60,859 nt of DNA from CAYYGL01 sp964471235. Its GTDB lineage: Bacteria; Calditrichota; Calditrichia; RBG-13-44-9; J075. Within the stretch, counting starts at the first letter, position 1. Each line of letters begins with the position of its first letter. Below are positions 7,840-16,376 of the stretch, one piece after another. The notes below the pieces were generated by a model. That model was not told the origin of the DNA, did not search any database, and worked only from the letters and a program-made list of their open reading frames with translations. Both the position numbers and the translations under genes were made by a program. The DNA lies in assembly GCA_964471235.1 (NCBI GenBank), contig CAYYGL010000003.1, forward strand, positions 1 through 60,859, written 5' to 3'.

Positions 7840-9582
7840 TTACCCCCGGACTTCTTTCTCCACGGGTACCGAATTTTTAGCATCGCGGTACAGATTTTTA
7901 GTGGTTCCGGAAATGTGCCAGATGTAAGGATTGTGATCCCGCAGATGGAAATTAATGGTGGCTTCGATTCGGCAAAACGCCTCAATCAGTATCATCCCGG
8001 TGACATAGAGCAAGTGGCGAGGGTGCCAGTCGATTGCCCGCCAGAGGTATTTTAATATCCGCCGGGATTGGTATGTAGAGACCCGGTAGTCTTTCGTGGC
8101 AAGCAGATGTTTATGCCCCAGCGCAATACGCTTCCGTTGTTTTATGTAATCTTTTACCGTCTCAGGACCCTTGTTCCGAACAATCGCTTCCGGTGCATAG
8201 CGAATCAAATAGCCTTTTTCGTTAAAGGTGGCTTCAATCGCGGCTTCATCCACCGCGGTATAGGAGGGAATCTTCTGGATCACGTTCAGAAAAGCAATCA
8301 TCTCCCCACACTTGGGAGTTTCCAAAGACAGGTGATGATGTAATTCCCAGAGTTTATGCACACAATAGCCAATGAAGGTTTCGGTTGAGTTTACCGGGAT
8401 GGGATGTGCACCTACCACCCCCACCCCGGGGGTACCAAAGGGTTTTACCAGCTCTTCAATGGTTTGTGGTTCCGGGATGGTATCGGCACTTTCCAGAACC
8501 ACGATGTCTCCCACGGCATGTTTTAAGAAGATGTTGATTGCCGAGGCTTTCCCTCGCCGTTGTTCTTCCACAATCAGATGAATTTTCGGATTTCGCTGTT
8601 CAAATTCCCGCACTATCTGATCGGTGCGGTCGGTGGAGCCGGAGGAAACCACAATAATTTCCTCGATGACCCCGGAACTCAATCGCTGATTTTCCAGGGC
8701 TTCCAGGCAATTGGCGATATTATCTTCTTCATTATATGCCATCACCCCAACACTAATGCGGAAAAAACCGGGGGTGAGGGGATGGGTGAGTTTGCGAAAC
8801 TTCACCGGCGTCAGTAATTCTTCGTATTCTTCAACAAAACGAGTGTAATCTTTTCTCAGAAACGTAATATGACGCAATATTTCCAGGAAGGGGGCATGAT
8901 ACCGCCATACTTTTAGTGCCGTTCCCCATCGATCACTGCCGCTTAATTTGGAAACCGAATATTCGGTATCCTTGAACACGAAGGAAACTTCCTTAACCCG
9001 TAAGCGCAAGGCATAAGCAAGATAGATCATGTGAATCTGAAATAGATACCCGCCGGCAGGTAAACTGTCCAGGTCAATCCGGCGCAGGAAAGATGCAGAG
9101 TAGACCCGAAAGCCCGAGGTAAAATCCCATATTGGCTTCACCATAATGTAAGCCACATACATGTTTGCCAGTTTACTCAGCAATAGTTTGCGGAACCGCC
9201 ATCCTTCCACCCGCACCCCACGAATATAGCGGCTGGCTATCAGCAAGTCATAATCCCGGGCGAACTTTAACAATTTATTGAGATAAAACGGGGAATGGGA
9301 GAGATCCGCATCCATGGTAATAATGGGGTCGTAGCCCTCCTTCAAGGCGATTTTAAATCCCTCTTTAATGGCGGAACCAAGCCCGGCTTTCTTCTCCCGA
9401 TGAATCACAATCATATTGCCCAAGTCGGATGCTAATTCCTCAGCCACTTCGCCGGTTCCGTCCGGTGAGTTATCATCAATTACCACAATTGCAAACTCCT
9501 GATCCAGTAAATTGATAATTCTAACCAGAGTCGGCAATTGTTCCGCCTCGTTATAAGTCGGCAATATGATACAGGGATTCAC
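7840..9582 (-). CDS. Tandem glycosyltransferase: DPM1-like domain fused to a second GT2 domain
   Basis: 580 aa with two GT-A domains in one chain. Residues 1-235 match polyprenyl-phosphate mannose synthase (DPM1): LPTYNEAE, IDDNSPDGT, then MDADLSH with D91-A-D93 as the metal site. Residues about 274-510 form a second GT2 domain (VGVMAYNEEDNI, VVSSGSTDRT); where the DxD is expected it reads ESAD (364-367). There are no C-terminal membrane helices like those of GtrB proteins. The first domain probably makes a polyprenyl-phosphate hexose for the GT-C enzymes on either side; the second would add a sugar to another acceptor. The start is a GTG at 9582 with only a weak upstream purine run. A 645-bp gene-free region lies upstream, so this is probably the first gene of its transcription unit. 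Confidence 0.85.
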   Translation of the reverse strand: MNPCIILPTYNEAEQLPTLVRIINLLDQEFAIVVIDDNSPDGTGEVAEELASDLGNMIVIHREKKAGLGSAIKEGFKIALKEGYDPIITMDADLSHSPFYLNKLLKFARDYDLLIASRYIRGVRVEGWRFRKLLLSKLANMYVAYIMVKPIWDFTSGFRVYSASFLRRIDLDSLPAGGYLFQIHMIYLAYALRLRVKEVSFVFKDTEYSVSKLSGSDRWGTALKVWRYHAPFLEILRHITFLRKDYTRFVEEYEELLTPVKFRKLTHPLTPGFFRISVGVMAYNEEDNIANCLEALENQRLSSGVIEEIIVVSSGSTDRTDQIVREFEQRNPKIHLIVEEQRRGKASAINIFLKHAVGDIVVLESADTIPEPQTIEELVKPFGTPGVGVVGAHPIPVNSTETFIGYCVHKLWELHHHLSLETPKCGEMIAFLNVIQKIPSYTAVDEAAIEATFNEKGYLIRYAPEAIVRNKGPETVKDYIKQRKRIALGHKHLLATKDYRVSTYQSRRILKYLWRAIDWHPRHLLYVTGMILIEAFCRIEATINFHLRDHNPYIWHISGTTKNLYRDAKNSVPVEKEVRG

Positions 9583-10227
9583 AAATAACCCGTTCTTTGA
9601 TTTGGTTATGCAATAAATTTATTTATGACCATTATGCGTTCGATACGTGGTTCAGAACGTCCTCGTAACTATAAGAATAATGCCCCTGTATTTGTTTCCC
9701 GGTAAACTATTGACACTGACTTTTTGTTGTTGTGATAATGTCAAGTTTAAAATCTCAAAATTTTACCAAGTTGTTTGAGAACATCATAATGATTATCGAA
9801 TCCTGACTCGACAACAATGAGAAAATTTGTTAATATATACGTATTCCCCGTTCAAGTGAAATAGAAACATATATCACCAGGCCCCGTTGCTATCCGAAGA
9901 CCATACACAATGTAAATGAACACTATCTATAATCGGTGGTTATGTCAAATGATATTACCAAATGAACAATTTACAATAGAACTTATTCATAGTTAAGTGC
10001 TTTTATAACCTGAATCGTCCCCCTCCCGTTCCAAAAAACGGGGCACTCTCTCTCCGTGGTGTATTTACAATGAATTTTTACGATCATTCTATCCATTTGA
10101 TTACCCACTAATTAAGTGGGAATATGGTCTAATATAAATTGTCCTCATTACAAACGAATTTCAAGCATTTTATTTAAAAAGAACAATTTTTACTTATTCG
10201 GAATTATTCAACCCTAAAGCCCCTTCC
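9583..10227. other. Gene-free A+T-rich region of 645 bp
   Basis: No frame here looks coding and it is A+T-richer than its surroundings. It holds a plus-strand promoter-like sequence (9710-9739), a hairpin of CCCGTT/AACGGG (10025-10042), a 6-bp hairpin CCCACT/AGTGGG (10104-10120), and a terminator-like hairpin at the right end. It should also contain the minus-strand promoter for the gene starting at 9582, which I could not place with confidence. Confidence 0.6.
9710..9739 (+). promoter_or_regulatory. Sigma-70-like promoter pointing right
   Basis: A perfect -35 (TTGACA, 9710-9715), an 18-bp spacer and GATAAT (9734-9739, 5 of 6 matches to the -10 consensus) lie on the plus strand, where no gene follows. 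TTGACA also recurs inverted as TGTCAA at 9739-9744, so the site may instead be a small operator palindrome. It would drive RNA antisense to the GT-C gene that ends at 10228. Confidence 0.35.
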
Positions 10228-10237
10228 TCAGGGCTTT
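10216..10237 (-). terminator. Terminator-like hairpin overlapping the GT-C stop codon
   Basis: AAAGCCC (10216-10222) and GGGCTTT (10231-10237) form a 7-bp stem with an 8-nt loop that includes the stop codon at 10228-10230. The T run after the stem is short on both strands, so termination is likely weak. Confidence 0.4.
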
Positions 10238-11958
10238 CTTACAAATTTATAAATTGCATATCGACGGTGATAGACCGGTGTTAAATACTTGAATCCGAAT
10301 TTATCCACCCAGGTTAAATTTGATTCTTCCTGGCTCACTCTGGAAAATACCGGCGGAAGTTCCTGAATTGGTTTGTTTCTGGAACGATAAATTACCCATA
10401 AGGAATCCATCTGGTCGTAAGGGATATCGGGTACCCCAATACGACAGACCCGGCAAAATTTATCAAAAGGGGTAAAATCGAGCATATACGGTTCGTGATT
10501 CCGGATTGGGGCGTAGAAATAATCCGTGGCAAACGCAAAAATATCCTGGTAAATAATTGGCTGTTTCCCACCGCTATAAGGCGCCGGGTAATTATCTTCC
10601 AGGGCAGCCGATTGCAGAAAAAGGATCCCCGATATCACCATCACAACGGACATGACGATCTGCACCAGCTTAGATAAATAATGATACGATATAACCAGAA
10701 CAAACGGCAACAACACAGCCATAAAGCGGGCAATGATTAAATCACGCCAGAAGAATTGATGCGCCCATAACAATATCCAGAACGCCCCTACAAAAGTGAG
10801 AGTTAACCGTATCTCCGGGGCGGAAATGTTAAGCGGCATCATTTTTATAAGCCGCGAATAGAACCATACCAGACCTAATAGTGCTGTGGGCATCACCTCG
10901 ATTAGCTGAAGCCAACCCAATTTGAGCAATACTTCCAGAATAATGACTATCAAGATAAACAGAATAAAATCGTTCATTAAAATCACATGGCGATTACGTT
11001 CATCAAGGTCATGTTCTGACATTTTTTCTTCGGTTGAAAGAAACAGAATATCCGAAGATGAGATGAACGACAGATGACGTTTTAACGAAGACATCCAGTG
11101 AGAAAGAATCGGATTGGAAACATTTTTTTCGTAATGGTTCAATCGAACCAGGAATGCCCCCAGTAAGATAGCGGATAAACCAACAAACAGGAGTTCGATA
11201 AAACGGAATTGAAAAATCATCACAGAAAAGCGGTAAATCACTTCCTCGGACTGATGAATCACCTTCATAACCACCCGGGAAGTGTTTAACCCGTCAGTAA
11301 CTGAAAGGTACACGGTAGTGGAAAGCCATAACAGCAAAAGGGAACTGAACATAATGATAAAGAATGATTTGATATATTTCGAGCGTCTCATGACAACCAT
11401 CAAGATATAAGGGAGCAATAAGATAAAATTAAAATCCGCTAAAAATCCGCCGAGGGCAACCGCCAGAAAGATCCGGAAATCCTTTTTTTCTCCGGTATGG
11501 GCATATCTTTCCCCAAACCATACCAATAAGGCACTAAAAAGACAGACCAACCCCCACATCCGGGCTACCACAAAGGTATTCAACATAACCCCCGAGGCAC
11601 TCAGTGCGAGGAAGAGATAGGGGGGAGTGTTGGAGGAGATGAGGAGTTTGGTTAACACAAGGAGGAATAATATTCCCACGCCGTAATTAAGCAATCGCAG
11701 AGCAACGATGTCATTGTGTATGCCAAATTGTTGAACGATTTTTTGGAGCAAGTGGAAAGGAGGCGGATGCCCGATACCGAATTCTTTCATTTGGAGAATT
11801 TGCCCAAAAGAAAAACGCTGGGCATATACCCAGGAAAAAAATTCATCCACGTGCACGCCTTTACTGAGAGCGGCTGTCCAGTAAAGGATGGAGAACAAAA
11901 CGGCTGCCATTAAAAAATAGACCACCGGCTTTCGGTTGTTTGAAAAAAGCGATCTCAA
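10228..11958 (-). CDS. GT-C / GT39-like polytopic glycosyltransferase
   Basis: Highly hydrophobic protein, 576 aa from the start chosen here. The first helix is followed by HVDEFFSW (D38, E39) and then GHPPPFHLL, the acidic loop and HPP motif of the GT-C superfamily. The start is uncertain. I chose TTG at 11958 because AAAGG lies about 9 nt upstream and the N-terminus then has basic residues before the first helix. ATG 11910 (GGTGG 10 nt upstream) is the alternative, and the frame is open to 12072, inside the upstream GT2 gene. The role is probably to transfer a polyprenyl-phosphate-linked sugar at the outer face of the cytoplasmic membrane. It ends the operon carrying the LarA-like and acyl carrier genes. 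Confidence 0.75.
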   Translation of the reverse strand: MRSLFSNNRKPVVYFLMAAVLFSILYWTAALSKGVHVDEFFSWVYAQRFSFGQILQMKEFGIGHPPPFHLLQKIVQQFGIHNDIVALRLLNYGVGILFLLVLTKLLISSNTPPYLFLALSASGVMLNTFVVARMWGLVCLFSALLVWFGERYAHTGEKKDFRIFLAVALGGFLADFNFILLLPYILMVVMRRSKYIKSFFIIMFSSLLLLWLSTTVYLSVTDGLNTSRVVMKVIHQSEEVIYRFSVMIFQFRFIELLFVGLSAILLGAFLVRLNHYEKNVSNPILSHWMSSLKRHLSFISSSDILFLSTEEKMSEHDLDERNRHVILMNDFILFILIVIILEVLLKLGWLQLIEVMPTALLGLVWFYSRLIKMMPLNISAPEIRLTLTFVGAFWILLWAHQFFWRDLIIARFMAVLLPFVLVISYHYLSKLVQIVMSVVMVISGILFLQSAALEDNYPAPYSGGKQPIIYQDIFAFATDYFYAPIRNHEPYMLDFTPFDKFCRVCRIGVPDIPYDQMDSLWVIYRSRNKPIQELPPVFSRVSQEESNLTWVDKFGFKYLTPVYHRRYAIYKFVRKP

Positions 11959-12013
11959 GTGTAAAGGACCTTTGATGGTTAGGCAGATAAAAGCATCTCG
12001 GTGAAGGAAGCGA

Positions 12014-12916
12014 TTAATGTTCCATTCCGGGGGCAAAGACTCCTTTCCCAAACCCCCAGAACCAGTAAACAAGTCCGATTTTTAACACAATCACTGCCAT
12101 CGGATGACGAAACACAATTGCCGGATTTTTCTGGATGAATACCATTAGAGTGCGAAACAGTTTAACAGCCGGAAGTAGGGGACCGACGGTAAGAAAGAGA
12201 ATTTTATTTCTGGCAATCGACGCTCCCGGGAGTGGCAGCACCTTTAACACGCGGGAGGTGATATGACCGATTTTTTTCTGATGCTGCAAAAATGTGCGGA
12301 AGTCACTGCGATGGGTATGTTTGACCCGAATATCCGGTGAGAATAGAATCCGATATCCGCTTTGGGTGACTTGATAGTTAAACACCAGGTCTTCCTGGGG
12401 ATAATAGCGGGGATCGAAATAGCCGAGCTTTTCGAACACCCATCTTTTATAAGAAATATTTAGGGTGGGGATATGAGGTACAAACCCCCGGGGCTGCTGG
12501 GGAATGAATTCCCGAAATTCCCCCATATATCCCGCCCATCCCACATTATCATGGAGTGGATTCCCATTAATTGCCGCGCCGCCGATAGCAGCCACCTCAG
12601 GGAACTCCCGGTGTAGGGAGACGATTTTCTCCATCCATTCCCGGTCTGCTTCACAATCCGAATCGATGAACAAAATAATTTCTCCCCGGGACTCTTTTAC
12701 CCCATGATTCCGGGCAGTACCCGGATCTGTTTTTCGCTCAAAATGAATCAACTGAACCTGCGGATAGCGAGTGGTTACAATCTCCGGTGTTTTATCCACC
12801 GAACTGTCAGCCAGGATTATCTCAAATTCACCCCGATAAGTTTGGGCATACAGGGCATCCAAACATTTCTCAATGGTTGATTGCGAATTATAAGATGGGA
12901 TAATGACAGAAATCAT
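12014..12916 (-). CDS. GT2 family glycosyltransferase
   Basis: 300 aa. Start chosen at ATG 12916, 2 nt after the upstream methyltransferase stop, because the GT-A fold begins at once (MISVIIPSYN); a longer frame would overlap the methyltransferase by 55 nt. Nucleotide-binding features are LADSSVDKT and the metal motif DSD at 85-87, followed by an acceptor-side segment with YPQEDLVFNYQV. The C-terminal third has hydrophobic stretches that may attach it to the membrane. It would add one sugar from a nucleotide donor to the growing glycan; donor and linkage are not predictable from the sequence. Confidence 0.85.
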   Translation of the reverse strand: MISVIIPSYNSQSTIEKCLDALYAQTYRGEFEIILADSSVDKTPEIVTTRYPQVQLIHFERKTDPGTARNHGVKESRGEIILFIDSDCEADREWMEKIVSLHREFPEVAAIGGAAINGNPLHDNVGWAGYMGEFREFIPQQPRGFVPHIPTLNISYKRWVFEKLGYFDPRYYPQEDLVFNYQVTQSGYRILFSPDIRVKHTHRSDFRTFLQHQKKIGHITSRVLKVLPLPGASIARNKILFLTVGPLLPAVKLFRTLMVFIQKNPAIVFRHPMAVIVLKIGLVYWFWGFGKGVFAPGMEH

Positions 12917-12918
12917 GT

Positions 12919-13785
12919 CTACCGGTTTATGAAAATGAAGTAGCGGTGATGTCCCCAGAAATTTTTGATACAACGGGGAGCATGTTCCAACATTCCGTAG
13001 CGGAGAATTTCTCCTTCCATCCCCGGATTTTTCCCGGAGAAGAAATCAAGAATACACCATCCCGAGTGACCGGTTTCGTTTTTTCTTTTTGCAACAAGCC
13101 GTTTCGCCACCCAGTTTAGTTTTAAGCGGGCAAGCAAATCTTCCTTTTTCATGGGAATGTCCGGCCAGGGGGGAACATCGAAAATTCCTTGCTTCCATAA
13201 CTGCCACCCCTCCCCGCTGAATGCCCTTTTCACAGTTTTCGGCTGGATATGGGAAAGATGTATTTGGGGCACATCCACTGCATATTTTTTACGCAGCAAA
13301 TACCCCAGTCCCCGGGTGTTGGGAACACAAATCAGAATCACTTTTCCGGCGGTTTGTTTCACCCGATTCGCAAAGCGCTCCAGGTCTTTCACAAACCACA
13401 GGGCGGCAAAATTCCATACCAGGTCAAAAGCCCCGGGGGGAAATGGTAATTCCTCCGGATTGTGACACAGAACTTCAGCGGGCAGGTTTATCTTCTGCCA
13501 GGTTTTCCGGATGAGCTCGACCCGCTGCTCATTGTCATCCACAATTGTGACTCGCTTCCCCTGTTTTGCCCACCAAATGCTGTTAATGCCGCTGATGCCG
13601 GTCATCCCGAAAGCCGGCACTTCCAGGATGGTTTCAATATCTGCCTGCTCAGCTATCATTGAAAAAATGCCATGCAGCAAAAACCGTTCGTAGGTGGTGC
13701 CCAGCCCTTCATCTGGATTGGAAAAATAATCTTCCCAGGTGTCAAGAACCGGTAGAAACGGATTGATTGACTGGTGCTGATTCAT
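12919..13785 (-). CDS. Class I SAM-dependent methyltransferase
   Basis: 288 aa. The Rossmann region has a divergent motif I (ILEVPAFGMTGISG), then VTIVDDN as the SAM ribose-binding strand end, PFPPGAFDLVWNFAALWF as motif II/III, and a later strand VILICVPN. This is the layout of a Methyltransf_11-like enzyme. A sugar O-methyltransferase or a tailoring enzyme for an acyl or polyketide-like group are both possible. Its start overlaps the upstream SDR gene by 44 nt and its stop is 2 nt from the next GT2 start, so the genes are tightly co-transcribed. No clear Shine-Dalgarno is seen at ATG 13785. Confidence 0.75.
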   Translation of the reverse strand: MNQHQSINPFLPVLDTWEDYFSNPDEGLGTTYERFLLHGIFSMIAEQADIETILEVPAFGMTGISGINSIWWAKQGKRVTIVDDNEQRVELIRKTWQKINLPAEVLCHNPEELPFPPGAFDLVWNFAALWFVKDLERFANRVKQTAGKVILICVPNTRGLGYLLRKKYAVDVPQIHLSHIQPKTVKRAFSGEGWQLWKQGIFDVPPWPDIPMKKEDLLARLKLNWVAKRLVAKRKNETGHSGWCILDFFSGKNPGMEGEILRYGMLEHAPRCIKNFWGHHRYFIFINR

Positions 13786-14755
13786 GTTTGGGATATGCCT
13801 CTTTCAGGTATTGAGCGACACTTTCCAGGGTATCTGCCAGCGGGCAGGAACACAGTTTTTCGATGTAGGAGGTATCGTAATACCAGGAACGGGAAATTAA
13901 TTTTAAACTAATATGGATGCCTTTGATATTGACAACATTGGTAAGCCCTTCTGCCACCCGGAAAAGGAAAGGAGGGGATAAAAACTTTCTGGGATATGGC
14001 GATCCGTAAAAATACTGATGAATCAAATCTACCAGGTCCGTTAAAGGAACCGGGGTTTTATCTGCCAGATTGAGAATAAAATCCTGGGGAAGCTCCTCGT
14101 GTTTCACTACTTTTTGGATAAACTCCCGGAGGATGTTTACATTCAAAAGATGAATCAATATATCCTGGTTTATTAACGGAAAGTAATGCTTCCGAACCAT
14201 ACTGATGAGTTTGGGTAAGAAACCATTATCTCCCATGCCATAAGTAATGGTAGGGCGGAAAATTACAAATGGAATTTTCCCTTTCAAGCGATGAACGATC
14301 AACTTTTCGGCTTTATACTTGGAAATATGGTAATTCCCTTCCGGATCGGCATAGGTCCAGGGGTCTGCCGGTAAGCGGCAGGGAATGGTGCCATAAACTC
14401 CCACGGTGCTACAATAGACAAAGCGAGTGATGTTATGGTGAAGAGAAAATTCCACCAATTTATGGGTACCGCGGACATTTACATCGTAATAATCCTTCCA
14501 CCGCCCGTTGCCATCTCCACGGATGGCGGCAAAGTGAAGAATCATATCCGGTGCGAAGTTGTGATATTCCTGTAAAATCTCGGGTGCATCGAATCGACCG
14601 TTTAGCAAAGTTACCCGGGGGGAAGAATCGAATTCTTCACTCAATTTGTCAATACAACGCGATGGGGCGAGGATCGTATGACCATCCTCGATCAATCCTC
14701 CCAACACATGTCTGCCAATAAATCCGGAGGCGCCTGTGAGTATTATTTTTGCCAT
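13742..14755 (-). CDS. NAD-dependent epimerase/dehydratase (extended SDR)
   Basis: 337 aa. The N-terminus has the glycine-rich TGASGFIG motif, and YHISK supplies the Tyr and Lys of the catalytic YxxxK after the YCSTVGVYG strand, which holds the catalytic Ser/Thr. Extended SDRs of this kind epimerise, dehydrate or reduce nucleotide sugars. The acidic end of the second beta strand is not obvious, so the NAD versus NADP preference is open. It sits between the LarA-like and methyltransferase genes and may modify the same sugar or sugar acid. Confidence 0.85.
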   Translation of the reverse strand: MAKIILTGASGFIGRHVLGGLIEDGHTILAPSRCIDKLSEEFDSSPRVTLLNGRFDAPEILQEYHNFAPDMILHFAAIRGDGNGRWKDYYDVNVRGTHKLVEFSLHHNITRFVYCSTVGVYGTIPCRLPADPWTYADPEGNYHISKYKAEKLIVHRLKGKIPFVIFRPTITYGMGDNGFLPKLISMVRKHYFPLINQDILIHLLNVNILREFIQKVVKHEELPQDFILNLADKTPVPLTDLVDLIHQYFYGSPYPRKFLSPPFLFRVAEGLTNVVNIKGIHISLKLISRSWYYDTSYIEKLCSCPLADTLESVAQYLKEAYPKHESAPVNQSVSTGS

Positions 14756-14821
14756 TGTGCAAGATCAGAATTTTCGCATTTGCAATTTGGTTCCTTTCAT
14801 CTTTTCCCCAGGCTACCTTTT

Positions 14822-16060
14822 CTATCCGTCTTCAGAAATCAGTTGAATGCTTGCAACCGGAAAAACCACGACATCCAATCCCGGTTTCTGCAATAAAGTG
14901 GAAATTCTGTTCAGGAGTGCTTCCACATTATTGTGCAATTCATACCCGCTCCAAAACACCTGTTGAAAGGTGTCCGGCTGAATACCCGGCAAAAAGAAAA
15001 GAATGAGATGGTTCTTTAACAGCCGTTTTTCACGCGGGGGACGATACAATTTTCCACCGGGTCCGAATAAATCATGCACACCCAACCCCTTGGTACAAGC
15101 AGCACTGACCACGAAGATAGTTTCCTCATTCCAGAAAGGTTTTTGAGCAGATAATACGGGATTAAACGCCGTATCGATTTGCAGCAACTCCGTATCCTTG
15201 GGATACGCATTCAGCCATACCACATCGTAAGTTTCCCGGTTAAGGGAGACGGTGTATTGTTTCCGGGCAACATCCGTCAGGGCATAATAAGTGGAGAACA
15301 ATTCTCCGGCTTGAATGTGAATGCATTCTCGTCCTTCCCCGCTCAAAAACCCAACAAAGTAATCTACCGGAATCTTCTGCATGAACTCATCTAATATCTT
15401 TCGAAATTTGTTTTCCCGAACGTTTCCGATTTTTCCCACAAATCCCATCAGTGCCATTTGATGGGTACGCCGGGTAACTTCGATATTGGATAAACCGGGC
15501 AGCACCATTTTGGGACCGCCGCTGAATCCTGCGAAGGGATGCGGCACCACCGCACTCATGATCACCCGAAAATCCGCCTCCATAAAATGCCGGTTTATTT
15601 TTATCGGGATCTTGCCCCATTCAATATCTACCGGGATCACGTCATGGTGATAATCATGATTATGCACCGAGACAAACGCGTGCTGAAATGGCGCTGTTCC
15701 AATCTTTTCTTCCAGTTCCGGGCGGTTTAAAGGTCGATGAGTGCCCAAACCTACCACGATCTTTAACTTCGGCACCGGGTCAAGCAGGCGCAGTTCTTTC
15801 AGAAATTGTTCAAAAAAGAAAGCGTAGCTGATGGGGCGGGTCAGGTCATCCACCGCAATGGCAATTTCCCCGGGATTGCGGTTTGCCACTTGGGCAATTA
15901 ACCGACCGACCTCCCGGGCAATGGCATCTGTTTGAACCGGCTTTATTTCCGGCAGATGGGCTACCTCAATCTGCCAGTTCCGGGGATGATGAATTTCCTT
16001 ATGTTCATCCCCATACCAGGCATTCCAGGGGAGGCGGAACGAGAGCGAATTCATTGTCAT
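14822..16060 (-). CDS. LarA-like nickel-pincer (NPN) racemase/epimerase
   Basis: 412 aa. Every LarA cofactor and catalytic residue I could check is present, and with the start at 16060 even the numbering matches what I recall for Lactobacillus plantarum LarA: D72 and R75 (DDLTRP), H108 (GTHRP), H174 (PHPFAGFSGG), K184 (the lysine that tethers the pyridinium cofactor) and H200 (nickel ligand, RRTHQ). The family interconverts alpha-hydroxy acid stereoisomers by hydride transfer to the Ni-pincer nucleotide, and many members act on substrates other than lactate. It would need LarB, LarE and LarC from elsewhere in the genome. Lying between an acyl carrier protein and an SDR inside a glycan operon, it more likely acts on a hydroxy acid or sugar acid that is built into the polymer. 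Confidence 0.85.
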   Translation of the reverse strand: MTMNSLSFRLPWNAWYGDEHKEIHHPRNWQIEVAHLPEIKPVQTDAIAREVGRLIAQVANRNPGEIAIAVDDLTRPISYAFFFEQFLKELRLLDPVPKLKIVVGLGTHRPLNRPELEEKIGTAPFQHAFVSVHNHDYHHDVIPVDIEWGKIPIKINRHFMEADFRVIMSAVVPHPFAGFSGGPKMVLPGLSNIEVTRRTHQMALMGFVGKIGNVRENKFRKILDEFMQKIPVDYFVGFLSGEGRECIHIQAGELFSTYYALTDVARKQYTVSLNRETYDVVWLNAYPKDTELLQIDTAFNPVLSAQKPFWNEETIFVVSAACTKGLGVHDLFGPGGKLYRPPREKRLLKNHLILFFLPGIQPDTFQQVFWSGYELHNNVEALLNRISTLLQKPGLDVVVFPVASIQLISEDG

Positions 16061-16091
16061 CTGTTGTACCGGTTAACAGGGGGTTTGCAAA

Positions 16092-16343
16092 CTATTGTTG
16101 GCGACTCCGGATATAGGTAACCATCGCATTAATGGAATCAAAGTTTTCCGGCACCATGTCATCTTCTTCAACTGTTATGTTAAACTGAGTTTCAATAAAC
16201 TCAATCAAATCCAGCATTTTAACCGAATCAATGAGTCCCATCTCCAGGAGAGAATCGTCATTCGTTAAATTCTCAAATTCATCCTTTAAACTATCTTCAT
16301 ACAAAAATTCTCGTAATTTGTCTTCCACAACTTTATCAGCCAT
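16092..16343 (-). CDS. Acyl carrier protein
   Basis: 83 aa, acidic, four-helix ACP type. The phosphopantetheine attachment serine is S40 in GLIDSVKMLDL, at the start of helix II. ATG 16343 has AAAGGAA upstream. As a stand-alone carrier away from any fatty-acid genes, it probably holds an acyl, hydroxyacyl or aminoacyl group for a tailoring step in this locus, perhaps the product of the adjacent LarA-like enzyme. No dedicated adenylating enzyme or ketosynthase is seen nearby, so how it is loaded is unclear. Confidence 0.9.
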   Translation of the reverse strand: MADKVVEDKLREFLYEDSLKDEFENLTNDDSLLEMGLIDSVKMLDLIEFIETQFNITVEEDDMVPENFDSINAMVTYIRSRQQ

Positions 16344-16376
16344 AATGATTCCTTTCTGTTAACAACCGTTCAATCA

